64,000 nt of DNA, from NCBI GenBank assembly GCA_024405435.1, contig JAKSOU010000003.1:16184-80183 (forward strand), written 5' to 3'. The stretch's first letter is position 1, and every line of letters starts with the position of its first letter. Shown here one piece after another: positions 35,698-46,730 of this stretch. Origin of the DNA: Akkermansia sp. GTDB taxonomy: Bacteria; Verrucomicrobiota; Verrucomicrobiia; Verrucomicrobiales; Akkermansiaceae. Position numbers and translations under genes: made by a program. A model generated the notes under the pieces. It did no database searches and was not told the DNA's origin. It saw only the letters and a program-made list of their open reading frames with translations.

Positions 35698-36270
35698 ATG
35701 ATTCCGGAAGACCCCAGGCACGCGCTCTGCGAAATGCTCATCCGCCACGCCGCCGCCCACGCGGAACGGCGGGAGGCCGCCACGTGCATTATGGAGTTCG
35801 TTTCCTCCACGCCGGATTGCTTCTGCCGCACCTGCCGGCAGGGGCATATCACAGGTTCCGCCTGGCTGCTCAACCCCGCGGGCGACAAGGCGCTGCTCAC
35901 CCTGCACCGCAACCTGAAACGCTGGATGCAGCTCGGCGGCCACGCCGACGGCGACCCCGACGTGCTGCGCGTGGCGCTGCGGGAGGCCACGGAGGAGAGC
36001 GGCATCCAGGGCATACGCCCGCTCTCCGCGGAAATCATGGATGTGGACATCCACCCCATCCCCGCACGCCCGGATAGGGGCGAGCCCGCCCATTTCCACT
36101 ACGATATCCGCTTCCTCATGCAGGCCCCGCACGAACGCTTCGCCATCTCCGACGAGTCCGACGACCTGGCCTGGTGGTCGTACGCGGACATCCAATCCCG
36201 CCGCGCCGAGCTGGACGAAGCCGTCCTGCGCCTCGCACGAATTTCCCAAATTGTAAATCGTCAATCGTAA
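35698..36270 (+). CDS. NUDIX hydrolase
   Basis: A 190-residue NUDIX protein. The box runs from GGHADGD (80-86) to REATEESGI (95-103), close to the consensus GX5EX7REUXEEXGU with Asp at the first Glu. Substrates of this subgroup are nucleoside diphosphate derivatives; none can be assigned. N-terminal CRTCRQGH is unusual for the family. The start MIPEDPRH is preferred over an upstream Met located in the hairpin element. The last nine codons, ending VNRQS and the TAA, are encoded by a dispersed heptad repeat. Confidence 0.85.
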   Translation: MIPEDPRHALCEMLIRHAAAHAERREAATCIMEFVSSTPDCFCRTCRQGHITGSAWLLNPAGDKALLTLHRNLKRWMQLGGHADGDPDVLRVALREATEESGIQGIRPLSAEIMDVDIHPIPARPDRGEPAHFHYDIRFLMQAPHERFAISDESDDLAWWSYADIQSRRAELDEAVLRLARISQIVNRQS

Positions 36271-36280
36271 ATTGTAAATC
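36242..36280. repeat. Heptad repeat between NUDIX and SMUG1 ends
   Basis: Tandem GATTTAC/AATTTAC/GATTGAC heptads (minus-strand reading) between two convergent genes. The NUDIX stop codon lies inside the element and the SMUG1 stop is at its edge. Confidence 0.7.
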
Positions 36281-37025
36281 AGGGCAATGGCAGCCCTGCC
36301 CGGGTCAAAATCTCGCGTATCTGCTCGCGGGGGCGTTCCGGCCAGAATTTGTTGGAGACGGGGCTGGCTGGGCTGGGGTGCAGGATGGTTCCCAGCACCA
36401 TCTCGCGGCCGGGGAGCTCTGCGGCGGCGAGCTCAAGCTGCTTGAGGGCGTATGCGCCCACGCCCACCAGGCAGCGCGGCTGCAGCACCTCAATCAGGCG
36501 CACCAGGTGGCGGCGGCAGGCGGCGTCTATCTGGGCGGCCTGCTCCTTGGGCAGCTGGGTGGGGGTGATGTTGGCGCCGGTCTCGCTCATCCATATCAGC
36601 GGGCAGTAGTTGGCCACGTAGGCGTGCGCAAAGAAGTTCTCCGCCGGGCCGTACATCTCCTCGAACAAGCCCCACAGGCGGCGGCCGCTCACCTCCGACC
36701 GCGGGCACGCAAACCCCTGCACCGGGCGCTTGGGGTGCGTGGCGGGCGGCGCGCCCACCGCCGCCGTGATGCCCATCCACAGCGTCACCGCCGCTATCTC
36801 GCCGAACGGCACGCCGGTCTGCGCCATACCGAACGGCCCGGGGTTCATGCCCAGGTACAGCACGTCCTTGGGCCCCCGGCCGAACTTGCGGATGTAGGCC
36901 TCGTGGCCGGCCCAGGCGTACTCCAGCGGGTTGTAGGTGAACGCCACGGGCGCGGAGAACTCCAGGGCCTCCATCTCGCGGCTCAGCTGCCGCGCCGCGG
37001 CCACCAGCTCATCCGTTGTATCCAT
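36279..37025 (-). CDS. SMUG1-type uracil-DNA glycosylase
   Basis: A 248-residue DNA-repair enzyme removing uracil and oxidised pyrimidines. The SMUG1 active-site motif GMNPGPFGMAQTG is complete (59-71), and the second motif is HPSPASP (216-222), with the flipping loop residues close to vertebrate SMUG1. The gene has its own promoter 6 nt before the ATG. SMUG1 is common in animals and patchy in bacteria, so this entry bears on lineage and possible transfer. Confidence 0.9.
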   Translation of the reverse strand: MDTTDELVAAARQLSREMEALEFSAPVAFTYNPLEYAWAGHEAYIRKFGRGPKDVLYLGMNPGPFGMAQTGVPFGEIAAVTLWMGITAAVGAPPATHPKRPVQGFACPRSEVSGRRLWGLFEEMYGPAENFFAHAYVANYCPLIWMSETGANITPTQLPKEQAAQIDAACRRHLVRLIEVLQPRCLVGVGAYALKQLELAAAELPGREMVLGTILHPSPASPVSNKFWPERPREQIREILTRAGLPLP

Positions 37026-37031
37026 GCAGAC

Positions 37032-37060
37032 ATCATACCACACGCGCCCGCACCTGCCAA
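37032..37060 (-). promoter_or_regulatory. Promoter of the SMUG1 gene
   Basis: TTGGCA (37055-37060), 17-bp spacer, TATGAT (37032-37037), ending 6 nt before the ATG at 37025. Confidence 0.65.
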
Positions 37061-37116
37061 CAAAATATGGCACGCCGGGGCGCCGTCCGCCGGGGTTGCG
37101 GGGATACAGTGCGGGT

Positions 37117-37165
37117 AATTAGGATTAGGGATTAGGATTAGGATTGGGATTGGGATTAAGATTTG
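37117..37165 (-). repeat. Hexad GGATTA repeats 3' of the last DUF805 gene
   Basis: About eight tandem, partly degenerate units of ATTAGG/ATTGGG (plus-strand reading). They overlap the end of the DUF805 gene and provide its last codons (SKS) and TAA. A related array is at 38724-38760 and a remnant at 47527-47545. Confidence 0.75.
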
Positions 37166-37740
37166 GAACGCGGGCCGTACTTGTTGTCCGCGGCGCTGGG
37201 GAGGAGGGTGAGCACGAAGAGGAGCAGGCCGAGCAGGGTGAGCGCGGGGTCGGCTATGGCGCAGCAGAGCTTGAACCACGCGGGCTGGAAGGCTTGGAAA
37301 TCCTGCGCCAGGGCAAAGAGTTCCCCTATCGTCATGAAGGGGATTTGCGTGGTGTCCAGCGCGAATTCAATCTGGAATTGGAGGAAGATGCCGATTTCCA
37401 GCACGGCCATAACAGCCACAATGCCGTATTGCACGGCTATCCACCAGCCGCTCCAGCCCACGTCGTGCAGGCGCCGCACATAGACCGCCAGCATGGGCAG
37501 CGCCGTGTAGAACACGTAGAACAGCAGCGCCAGGGAGCCCACCGCCAGCATGACCACGCCCACCGCCTGCGACACCAGGCACGCCACGCACCCCGCCACG
37601 ATGATGCCGAGCGGGATGCACCCGAACAGCAGGGCGAAGAGCATGCAGCTCCAGTACTCCGCCAGCGTGGCGCGGCCGGCCGTGCGGGCGTAGTTCTCGC
37701 GCCTGAAAGCGTTGGCGAAATGCTGCCAGATGGTGCCCAT
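37156..37740 (-). CDS. DUF805 membrane protein without GYF domain
   Basis: A 194-residue DUF805 protein, fourth in a tandem set. It has the family blocks GRATLAEYWS, VRRLHDVGWSGWW and C-terminal NKYGPRS, and four predicted helices. It lacks the GYF_2 and zinc-ribbon head of its three neighbours and starts with a short amphipathic stretch, MGTIWQHFANAFRREN. The function of DUF805 proteins is unknown. It begins 4 bp after the previous gene. Confidence 0.82.
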   Translation of the reverse strand: MGTIWQHFANAFRRENYARTAGRATLAEYWSCMLFALLFGCIPLGIIVAGCVACLVSQAVGVVMLAVGSLALLFYVFYTALPMLAVYVRRLHDVGWSGWWIAVQYGIVAVMAVLEIGIFLQFQIEFALDTTQIPFMTIGELFALAQDFQAFQPAWFKLCCAIADPALTLLGLLLFVLTLLPSAADNKYGPRSKS

Positions 37741-37744
37741 GGGA

Positions 37745-38719
37745 TTAGCCGAGCGGGTACTTGGCGGAGGGGCCGTACTTGTTGCTGCCGCGCTTGGAAT
37801 CCAGCAGCGTCAGCACGAACAGGAGAATCCCCAGCGGGTAGACGACGATACCCAGCAGCATCCAGGGGCTCTTCACCGATTGCATCTGCGCCTCATCGTA
37901 CGACTGCACGGCCTCCAGGCGCAGCTGAGCCAGCACCGCCTTGTGCAGCTCGTACGACTGGACCGGTGTCAGGTCCGACAGGGTCAAATCATCTTCCGCG
38001 GCTATTTGGGCGGCGATTTCGTGCACGCGGGGGCTGTTGACATCGTACCGCCACACCGGGGAGGTGGCCAGGTCGTATACATTCGAGTATTGTCCGCCTG
38101 CGAAGCCGAATCCCACGCCGAACAGCATGGACGCCGCCACCCACCAGCCGCTCCAACCCACATCATGCAGGCGCCGCACCTGCACCCCCAGAAGCAGTAG
38201 CCAACTACCCAGGACCATGAACGCGTAGGCACCCACACCCACCCATATCGCCGTGTCCAGCTCAAGTGCACTCAGGGCGACAACCATGACGATGGCCAGC
38301 AGCATGAGCAACACATAATAGATCAAAACAGCGCTCCAATACTCCTTGCGCGTGGAGCGTCCGCGGAACACCAGGCAGTGCTTCAGCTCCAGGGCGAAGT
38401 TGCGCCACAGGCCGCCGGATTGCGCATGCAGCTCCGCGCCGCAATGCGGGCACTGCTCCGGCAGGCCCTTGCGCTCCGTGGTGAACTCCTGCCCGCAGTA
38501 CGGGCAGGCGACCTCGCCCTTGATGCCGGGCACGGGCGGCAGGTCCTCGCCTGCGGCGGTGGCCTCCGTGAGGATGGTGCCGAGGGGCTTCCAGGCATCG
38601 CCGCCCACGGGAGCGACGAGCGTTTCCATGGTGATGGTTCCCTGCTGCAGGAGGGCGCACAATTCCTCTATGGAATGGGGGCCGGTGGGGGTTTTCTTGC
38701 TGTTGAGGTAGTAATACAT
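37745..38719 (-). CDS. GYF_2 / zinc-ribbon / DUF805 membrane protein
   Basis: A 324-residue protein with an N-terminal GYF_2 domain (residues 1-50, MYYYLNSKKTPTGPHSIEEL), a zinc ribbon (CPYCGQEF and CPHCGAEL), then a DUF805 membrane region with RSTRKEYWSA and VRRLHDVGWSGWW. An extra hydrophilic loop (about 215-275) separates the last helices, making it the longest of the four. The C-terminus SNKYGPSAKY matches the other copies. GYF domains bind proline-rich peptides, so a membrane-anchored adaptor is plausible. Confidence 0.82.
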   Translation of the reverse strand: MYYYLNSKKTPTGPHSIEELCALLQQGTITMETLVAPVGGDAWKPLGTILTEATAAGEDLPPVPGIKGEVACPYCGQEFTTERKGLPEQCPHCGAELHAQSGGLWRNFALELKHCLVFRGRSTRKEYWSAVLIYYVLLMLLAIVMVVALSALELDTAIWVGVGAYAFMVLGSWLLLLGVQVRRLHDVGWSGWWVAASMLFGVGFGFAGGQYSNVYDLATSPVWRYDVNSPRVHEIAAQIAAEDDLTLSDLTPVQSYELHKAVLAQLRLEAVQSYDEAQMQSVKSPWMLLGIVVYPLGILLFVLTLLDSKRGSNKYGPSAKYPLG

Positions 38720-38723
38720 GGGG

Positions 38724-38760
38724 GAATTAGGATTAAGATTAGGATTAGGATTAGGAATGG
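38724..38760 (-). repeat. Hexad GGATTA repeats between two DUF805 genes
   Basis: Tandem AGGATT/AAGATT units (plus-strand reading), fading into GGAATG. They supply the last residues (SHS) and stop of the upstream DUF805 gene and fill the 31-bp gap to the next. Confidence 0.75.
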
Positions 38761-39485
38761 GAATGGGGGGCGCGCCTGGTGGGGAGCATCATCTGGACGA
38801 TGAGGGCGAGGTAGGCAATGGCGCCGGCCGCGATGATGGCGTCGTGGTACCATTGCCCTGGCTCAACTTTCAGGATATCGCAGACACGGAGGGCGGCAAA
38901 GGACATGACGAGCACCAGCAGGAGCCACCAGCCGCTGTGGCCGCGGTCGTGCAGGCGGCGCACCGTCACCGCCAGCTTGGGCGGGATGAGCACCAGGCCG
39001 GGCAGCACGACCAACGCCATCAACGCAAACCAAGCTGTGTCGAAATGGCCGACTTTCACAACGGTCTTTCCCAGGAGAATCGCCACGAACGCCAGTCCGT
39101 ACTGCGCCAGGTAGCTGTACAGGATGAAGCTCCAGAACTCGCGCCGCGTGGCGCGCCCGCGGAAATCGAACATCTGCTTGAAGGCGTACACGGCGTTTTG
39201 CCACAGGTTGTCCGTGCCGGGGTGCAGGTTCCTGCCGCAATGCGGGCACACCGCCGGTTCCTCCGCGCCCTCCAGCGCCTCATGGCAATGCGGACACGGC
39301 CCCAGCTCCACCGCGGGAACATCGTCCGCTAGGGTGAGGGAATCCAACGGCTGCCACTCGCCGCCGCCAGCCGCGGAGGCCAGCGTTTGGCCGTTAATGG
39401 AACCGTCGGCCATCATGCGGCGCATCTGCCCCGCCGTGAACGGCCCCTGCACTTCCTTCCGCTCGTTGAGATAGTAATAGCTCAT
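38751..39485 (-). CDS. GYF_2 / zinc-ribbon / DUF805 membrane protein
   Basis: A 244-residue paralogue. GYF_2 (MSYYYLNERKEVQGPF, 1-55) is followed by zinc-ribbon pairs CPHCHEAL and CPHCGRNL, then the DUF805 part with RATRREFWSF and VRRLHDRGHSGWW. The start overlaps the stop of the upstream copy (ATGA). The N-terminal two-thirds are very similar to the 270-residue neighbour, indicating recent duplication. The C-terminal end is cut short by the hexad repeat, so the usual NKYGPS motif is missing. Confidence 0.82.
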   Translation of the reverse strand: MSYYYLNERKEVQGPFTAGQMRRMMADGSINGQTLASAAGGGEWQPLDSLTLADDVPAVELGPCPHCHEALEGAEEPAVCPHCGRNLHPGTDNLWQNAVYAFKQMFDFRGRATRREFWSFILYSYLAQYGLAFVAILLGKTVVKVGHFDTAWFALMALVVLPGLVLIPPKLAVTVRRLHDRGHSGWWLLLVLVMSFAALRVCDILKVEPGQWYHDAIIAAGAIAYLALIVQMMLPTRRAPHSHS

Positions 39486-40294
39486 GGGAAAAGACGCGGG
39501 AAGAGGACGGAGGGGCCGTATTTGTTCGGACCGCATTGGGAGGGCATGAGCATCTGGATGAGGAGGTAGATGCCGAAGCCCGCGGCAGCGAGCACCGCCA
39601 CCAGTGCGAATATGCCCAGCATCATACCGCGGTCGTGCGCGCCGAGGGTCAAGAGGATGCCGAGAATCTCCACCAGCAGGCATGCGAGCGGCGCCACCAC
39701 CCACCAGCCGCTGTGCCCGGTGTCGTGCAGCCGCCGCACCGTCACCGCCAGATTGGCCAGGATCAACGACAGCTGGAACAGCAGCAGGAGAAGCCCCGCC
39801 ACCATCAACACGATGTCCACGAGCAGGGATACACCCCCGTCCCCTTGCATCTTGTCAAATATTTTCTCCCCGATGTTGCCCAGAATATTCAGCGCGACCA
39901 TCACCAGCGAGCTGAACAGGTAGTAGCTCCAGAACTCGCGCCGCGTGGCGCGGCCGTGGAAATCCGTCAGCTGGTTGTAGGCGTACATGGCGTTCTCCCA
40001 CAGGCTCTCCGTGCCGGGGTGCAGGTGCTTGCCGCAATGCGGGCACACCGCCGGCACCTCCGCGCCTACCAGCGTTGTCTTGCAGTGCGGACACTCCCCC
40101 AGCACCGCCGCGAGGACTTCCGGCGCGACACCGCCCGGCAGGTGGAGCGAATCCAGCGGCTGCCACCCGCTGCCGCCCTCCTCGGAGGCCAGCGTTTGGC
40201 CGTCGAGTGTGCCGTCGGCCAACATGCGGCGCATCTGCTCCGCAGTGAACGGCCCCTGCACTTCCCTTTGTTCGTTGAGATAGTAGTATTGCAT
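39482..40294 (-). CDS. GYF_2 / zinc-ribbon / DUF805 membrane protein
   Basis: A 270-residue protein, first of the four-gene set. GYF_2 (MQYYYLNEQREVQGPFTAEQ) is followed by zinc-ribbon pairs CPHCKTTL and CPHCGKHL, then DUF805 with RATRREFWSYY, four or five helices, VRRLHDTGHSGWW and C-terminal CGPNKYGPS. Regulation is probably through the element at 40307-40338; the -10-like box is about a dozen bases before the ATG. The function of the set is unknown; co-transcription suggests a membrane complex of paralogues. Confidence 0.82.
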   Translation of the reverse strand: MQYYYLNEQREVQGPFTAEQMRRMLADGTLDGQTLASEEGGSGWQPLDSLHLPGGVAPEVLAAVLGECPHCKTTLVGAEVPAVCPHCGKHLHPGTESLWENAMYAYNQLTDFHGRATRREFWSYYLFSSLVMVALNILGNIGEKIFDKMQGDGGVSLLVDIVLMVAGLLLLLFQLSLILANLAVTVRRLHDTGHSGWWVVAPLACLLVEILGILLTLGAHDRGMMLGIFALVAVLAAAGFGIYLLIQMLMPSQCGPNKYGPSVLFPRLFP

Positions 40295-40306
40295 GGTTTC
40301 CTACCC

Positions 40307-40338
40307 TATATAAGCCGCGCGAAGCGGTTTTTGTGAAA
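40307..40338 (-). promoter_or_regulatory. Promoter-like element of the DUF805 operon
   Basis: TTTCACAAA, 11 bases containing a CCGC/GCGG hairpin, then GCGGCTTATATA on the minus strand. It is the same two-block element as at 27294-27325 before the macroglobulin gene. TATATA is placed as a -10 box 12 nt before the ATG. Confidence 0.5.
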
Positions 40339-40553
40339 CTTTTTGCATTTTTCTTGAAAAAAATTGCCGACTGTTGATTTTAGCGCATCAGGCGCTCCCG
40401 CGCAAGCGCGAAAGTTCGACTAGAGTTGGCGTGCACATGCGTCCCAATGGTTGTATTTCTGCCACGCAAGATGCTGGTTCATATAACGATGGGGAATTTG
40501 TGAAAATCGAAGCCCCCCATTGCATGGCGGAGAAAAAACGCTCGGAGAGGTGC

Positions 40554-40961
40554 AAAGCCGCCGACGGCGGTAAGGCGGATTGGACAAACCGCCAAGCGGT
40601 TTGCCCCGAAGGGGGTGAAAGCGCCCGACGGCCCCGTTTAGGGCGCGCTGCGTAGCAGTGCGGTAAGGGCGATTGGACTGTACCGAAGTGTACAGCCCCC
40701 GCAGGGGGTGAGGTGCCGAGAGGCGGCACCGAATCAAGGCGCGATGGGGCGCGCCCGAATCAACGACAACTTTTTCCAGCCCCAGGCGTCAGCCTGGGGG
40801 GTGTCCCCGCGTGCGTAACAACTAACGCAAAGCGCCCGACGGCCCCCGCAGGGGCGCACCGCTTGCGGTGCGGTAAGGGCGATTGGCCAGCCACGTATGT
40901 GGCTGCCCGCAGGGCGAACCGCCGTGAGGCGGCGGTGAGGCAACCCCGCCTCCGCGCGGGG
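40554..40961. repeat. Array of at least 14 adjacent short hairpins with constant linkers
   Basis: No protein gene is credible in 40340-40985. Three related modules start near 40554, 40618 and 40829. The linker AAAGCGCCCGACGGCCCC is identical at 40618-40635 and 40829-40846, and TGCGGTAAGGGCGATTGG is identical at 40659-40676 and 40869-40886. A diverged third copy covers 40554-40583. Between the linkers lie inverted repeats of different sequence: 40585-40592/40596-40603, 40645-40651/40655-40661, 40678-40683/40690-40695, 40712-40718/40724-40730, 40738-40743/40750-40755, 40780-40787/40792-40799, 40856-40862/40865-40871, 40888-40894/40899-40905 and 40944-40949/40956-40961, plus short C/G stems. Confidence 0.8.
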
Positions 40962-40985
40962 TGGATACACGCCAACGCCCGCCTA

Positions 40986-44192
<3,207 letters not shown>

Positions 44193-44269
44193 GGTCGGTG
44201 TAAACTGGCAGATATATGCCACAACTCCACCCAAAAAGCAAGACTTATTTGCGCGCCCGCGCGTGAAAC

Positions 44270-44298
44270 GGTCCATCCGGCGGGACGCCGGATGGACC
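44270..44298 (-). terminator. Hairpin after the secreted M3 peptidase gene
   Basis: A perfect 12-bp inverted repeat (44270-44281 with 44287-44298) with a 5-nt loop, between the M3 peptidase gene and the carB promoter. Only a short T-run (GTTTCA) follows, so termination may be weak. Confidence 0.55.
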
Positions 44299-44299
44299 A

Positions 44300-44368
44300 T
44301 GAAATCCCCGCGCGCACAGCGCGCGCTCACTTTACAAATTGTAAATTGTAAATCGTAAATTGTAAATC
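44300..44368 (-). repeat. Heptad repeat plus GC hairpin 3' of the M3 peptidase gene
   Basis: On the minus strand, GATTTAC/AATTTAC heptads directly after the stop, then AAAGTGAGCGCGCGC and GCGCGCGG. It is the same composite organisation as after fucI and rng. Confidence 0.7.
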
Positions 44369-46562
44369 ACTTCAGTCCTTCCTTCTTGAGCAGGGCGTCC
44401 GGCTGGGGGTCGCGGCCCATGAAGTCTCGGAAGACCTGGGCGGCGGGCTTGCTGTCGCCCTTGGAGAGGATGGCCTCCCTGTAGGCGGCGCCGGTGGAGG
44501 GGTTGAGCACGCCCTCGTTGGCGAAGCGGGAGAAGGCGTCCGCGGCCAGCACTTCCGCCCACTTGTAGGAGTAGTATCCGGCGGCGTACCCGCCGGTGAT
44601 GCAGTGGGTGAGGTTGCGCATGATGGAGCGCGAGGGCACGGTGGCGGGCATGCGCCACGCACCCACCAGGGCGTTGGATGCCTCGTCCAGGTCGCGCCCC
44701 TTGAAGAGCTTGTCGTAGTTGGTATGCATCTCCAAATCCAGCTTGGCGAGGGCGAGCTGGCTCATCTCATCGGTGGCGGGCATGTAGAAGCGGCTGTCGT
44801 TGAGCTTCTTCACCATCTCTGCGGGCATGGGCTCGCCGGTCTTGTAGTGCTTGGCGTAGGTTGCCAGGGCCTCCGGCTCCCAGGTCCAGTTCTCGTTGAG
44901 CTGGCTGGGCAGCTCCACGAAATCCCAAGCCACGCTGGAGCCTGCGTGCGCCAGCAGCTCGGTGTCGGTGAGCATGTTGTGCATCATGTGCCCGAACTCG
45001 TGGAAGATGGTCTCCACGTCATAGTGGGAGTAGAGGGCGGGCATGTCGTCCGTGGGGGCGGTGAGGTTGCCGCAGAGGGCTGCCAGGTGGGGGCGGTGGG
45101 GCTTGCCGTTGGCGGCGGGCTCGCCGAATGCCAGGGGCATCACCCAGGCGCCGGCGCGCTTGCTGGGGCGCGGGTAGAGGTCCATGTAGAACGAGCCGAG
45201 GTGGGCGCCGGTCTTGTTGTCGCGCACCTCGAAGAGGCGCACGCCGGGGTACCAGACCTCCGCCTTTCCTGCGGGCAGGTCCTCGCCGGGCTTGAGGCAG
45301 ACGGTGGGCACCTCCTTGAAGTTGATGTCGTACAGCGTGGAGGCGAGGTTGAACATGCCTTGGCGCACCTGTTCCGCCTCAAAGTAGGGGCGCACGGAGT
45401 CGGGGTCGAACGAGTAGCGCTGCTTTTTGAACTGGTAGGCGTAGTAGGGGATGTCCCACGGGTCCATCTTCTCCACCCTCTTGCCGGTCTCCTTGGCGTA
45501 GAAGTCCAGCAACTCTTGGCATTCCTTCTCGAATGCGGGCAGCACCTGCGCCGCCAGGTCGTCCACAAAGGCCATGGCCTTGTCGCCGCTCTCCACCATG
45601 CGGTGAACAGTGGTGAGGTCCGCGTAGGTCTTGAAGCCGAGCATCTCCGCGAGCTCCTTGCGCAGCTGCATCACCTCCGCCACAATCGCGGTGGTGTCGT
45701 ACTCCCCGGTGCCCACGCTCTGGCGGCCCTCCCAGCACGCCTTGCGGGTGGCGGGCACGGTGCAGTTGCGCAGCACCTCGATGACGCTGTCCACATCCAG
45801 GGTGACGAGCCACTGGGGGGCCTCCTTGGTGCCGTGGCCCTTCTCCAGCGCGGCGGCGGCGGCCTTGGCCAGCCAGGCGTCGCTCATACCTGCCAGCTGC
45901 GCCTTGTCGGTCACCACCAGCTGCCACGCGTTGGTGGAATCCAGCACCTTCTTGCCGAACTCGTGCGTGAGGGTGCCCAGGCGCTCCATGATTTGGGCCT
46001 TGCGTGCCTTCTGCTCGGGCGAGAGGTCGGCGCCGCTCTCGCGGAAGGAATCCACCACCTGCTGCACGTAGCGCTGCTTGGCGGGGGAGAGGGTTTTCAC
46101 CCAATCCTGCGCGGCGGCGTTCTTGATGACGGCCCAGAGCTTCTCATTGGCGACGATGGAGGCGGAGAAGGCGGAGAGCTCCGGGATGAGCTGCTCCTGC
46201 ACCTCGCGGATTTCCGGGGAGTCCAGGTTGTTCCCCAGCACGCTGAGCATGCTGTCCGCGTAGTCCATGTCGAGGCCTATCTCCTGGTAGGCCCCGAACA
46301 CGCTTTCAAAGGTGGCCTTGTCCGGCGTGACAGCGCAAAGGGCGTCGATGTTCTGCTGCGCGCGCTGCAGGCCGTAGCGCATGTCCGCCAGCACCTGCTT
46401 GGGTGTGAGTTTGGACCAGCGCGGGTACTCGTTCCAGGCGCAGGCGGGGTGTTCCGCCGCCACGGGCGTGGGGGACATGGGAGCCGCGCTCTCCTGCGCG
46501 GCGAGCGGCGCGCCCAGGGCAAGCCCGAGCGCCAGCGTCAGCATGATGTCTTTGGTCGTCAT
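44367..46562 (-). CDS. Exported M3-family oligopeptidase
   Basis: A 731-residue thimet-type zinc peptidase with a signal peptide (MTTKDIMLTLALGLALGAPL, cleaved near LAAQE). The active site HEFGH is at 521-525, followed by the third-ligand Glu region (NENWTWEPEALA). Related E. coli PrlC and Dcp cut short peptides; the export signal puts this one in the periplasm or outside. A cytosolic paralogue is encoded at 51762-53846. The gene is monocistronic, with a terminator-like hairpin and repeat element downstream. Confidence 0.92.
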   Translation of the reverse strand: MTTKDIMLTLALGLALGAPLAAQESAAPMSPTPVAAEHPACAWNEYPRWSKLTPKQVLADMRYGLQRAQQNIDALCAVTPDKATFESVFGAYQEIGLDMDYADSMLSVLGNNLDSPEIREVQEQLIPELSAFSASIVANEKLWAVIKNAAAQDWVKTLSPAKQRYVQQVVDSFRESGADLSPEQKARKAQIMERLGTLTHEFGKKVLDSTNAWQLVVTDKAQLAGMSDAWLAKAAAAALEKGHGTKEAPQWLVTLDVDSVIEVLRNCTVPATRKACWEGRQSVGTGEYDTTAIVAEVMQLRKELAEMLGFKTYADLTTVHRMVESGDKAMAFVDDLAAQVLPAFEKECQELLDFYAKETGKRVEKMDPWDIPYYAYQFKKQRYSFDPDSVRPYFEAEQVRQGMFNLASTLYDINFKEVPTVCLKPGEDLPAGKAEVWYPGVRLFEVRDNKTGAHLGSFYMDLYPRPSKRAGAWVMPLAFGEPAANGKPHRPHLAALCGNLTAPTDDMPALYSHYDVETIFHEFGHMMHNMLTDTELLAHAGSSVAWDFVELPSQLNENWTWEPEALATYAKHYKTGEPMPAEMVKKLNDSRFYMPATDEMSQLALAKLDLEMHTNYDKLFKGRDLDEASNALVGAWRMPATVPSRSIMRNLTHCITGGYAAGYYSYKWAEVLAADAFSRFANEGVLNPSTGAAYREAILSKGDSKPAAQVFRDFMGRDPQPDALLKKEGLK

Positions 46563-46715
46563 TTTCGGTTGTTCTATTAAGAAGGGTGCATATCATCCGC
46601 CCCTGCGGAAGACAGAAGTTTATAACATGCGGGGGTGCCGCATGTCAATCCGTTTCAACGTGCGCCCCGGCAGGCGCGCGGCGCTTCATTCTCCTTGAAG
46701 AAAGCGGGCGCATGG

Positions 46716-46721
46716 TATAGA
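46716..46721 (+). promoter_or_regulatory. -10 box of the lipoprotein gene
   Basis: TATAGA at 46716-46721, 9 nt before the ATG. A TTGAAG at 46695-46700 is a possible -35, at the short spacing of 15 bp. Confidence 0.45.
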
Positions 46722-46730
46722 CTGGTGGAT

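Noticed and set aside
37117..37165. True telomeric repeat
   Set aside because: The hexads are few, degenerate and internal to a gene-dense region; resemblance to TTAGGG is coincidental.
40554..40961. Integron attC-type array
   Set aside because: No integrase gene and no cassette ORFs are present, and the hairpins are much shorter and denser than attC sites.
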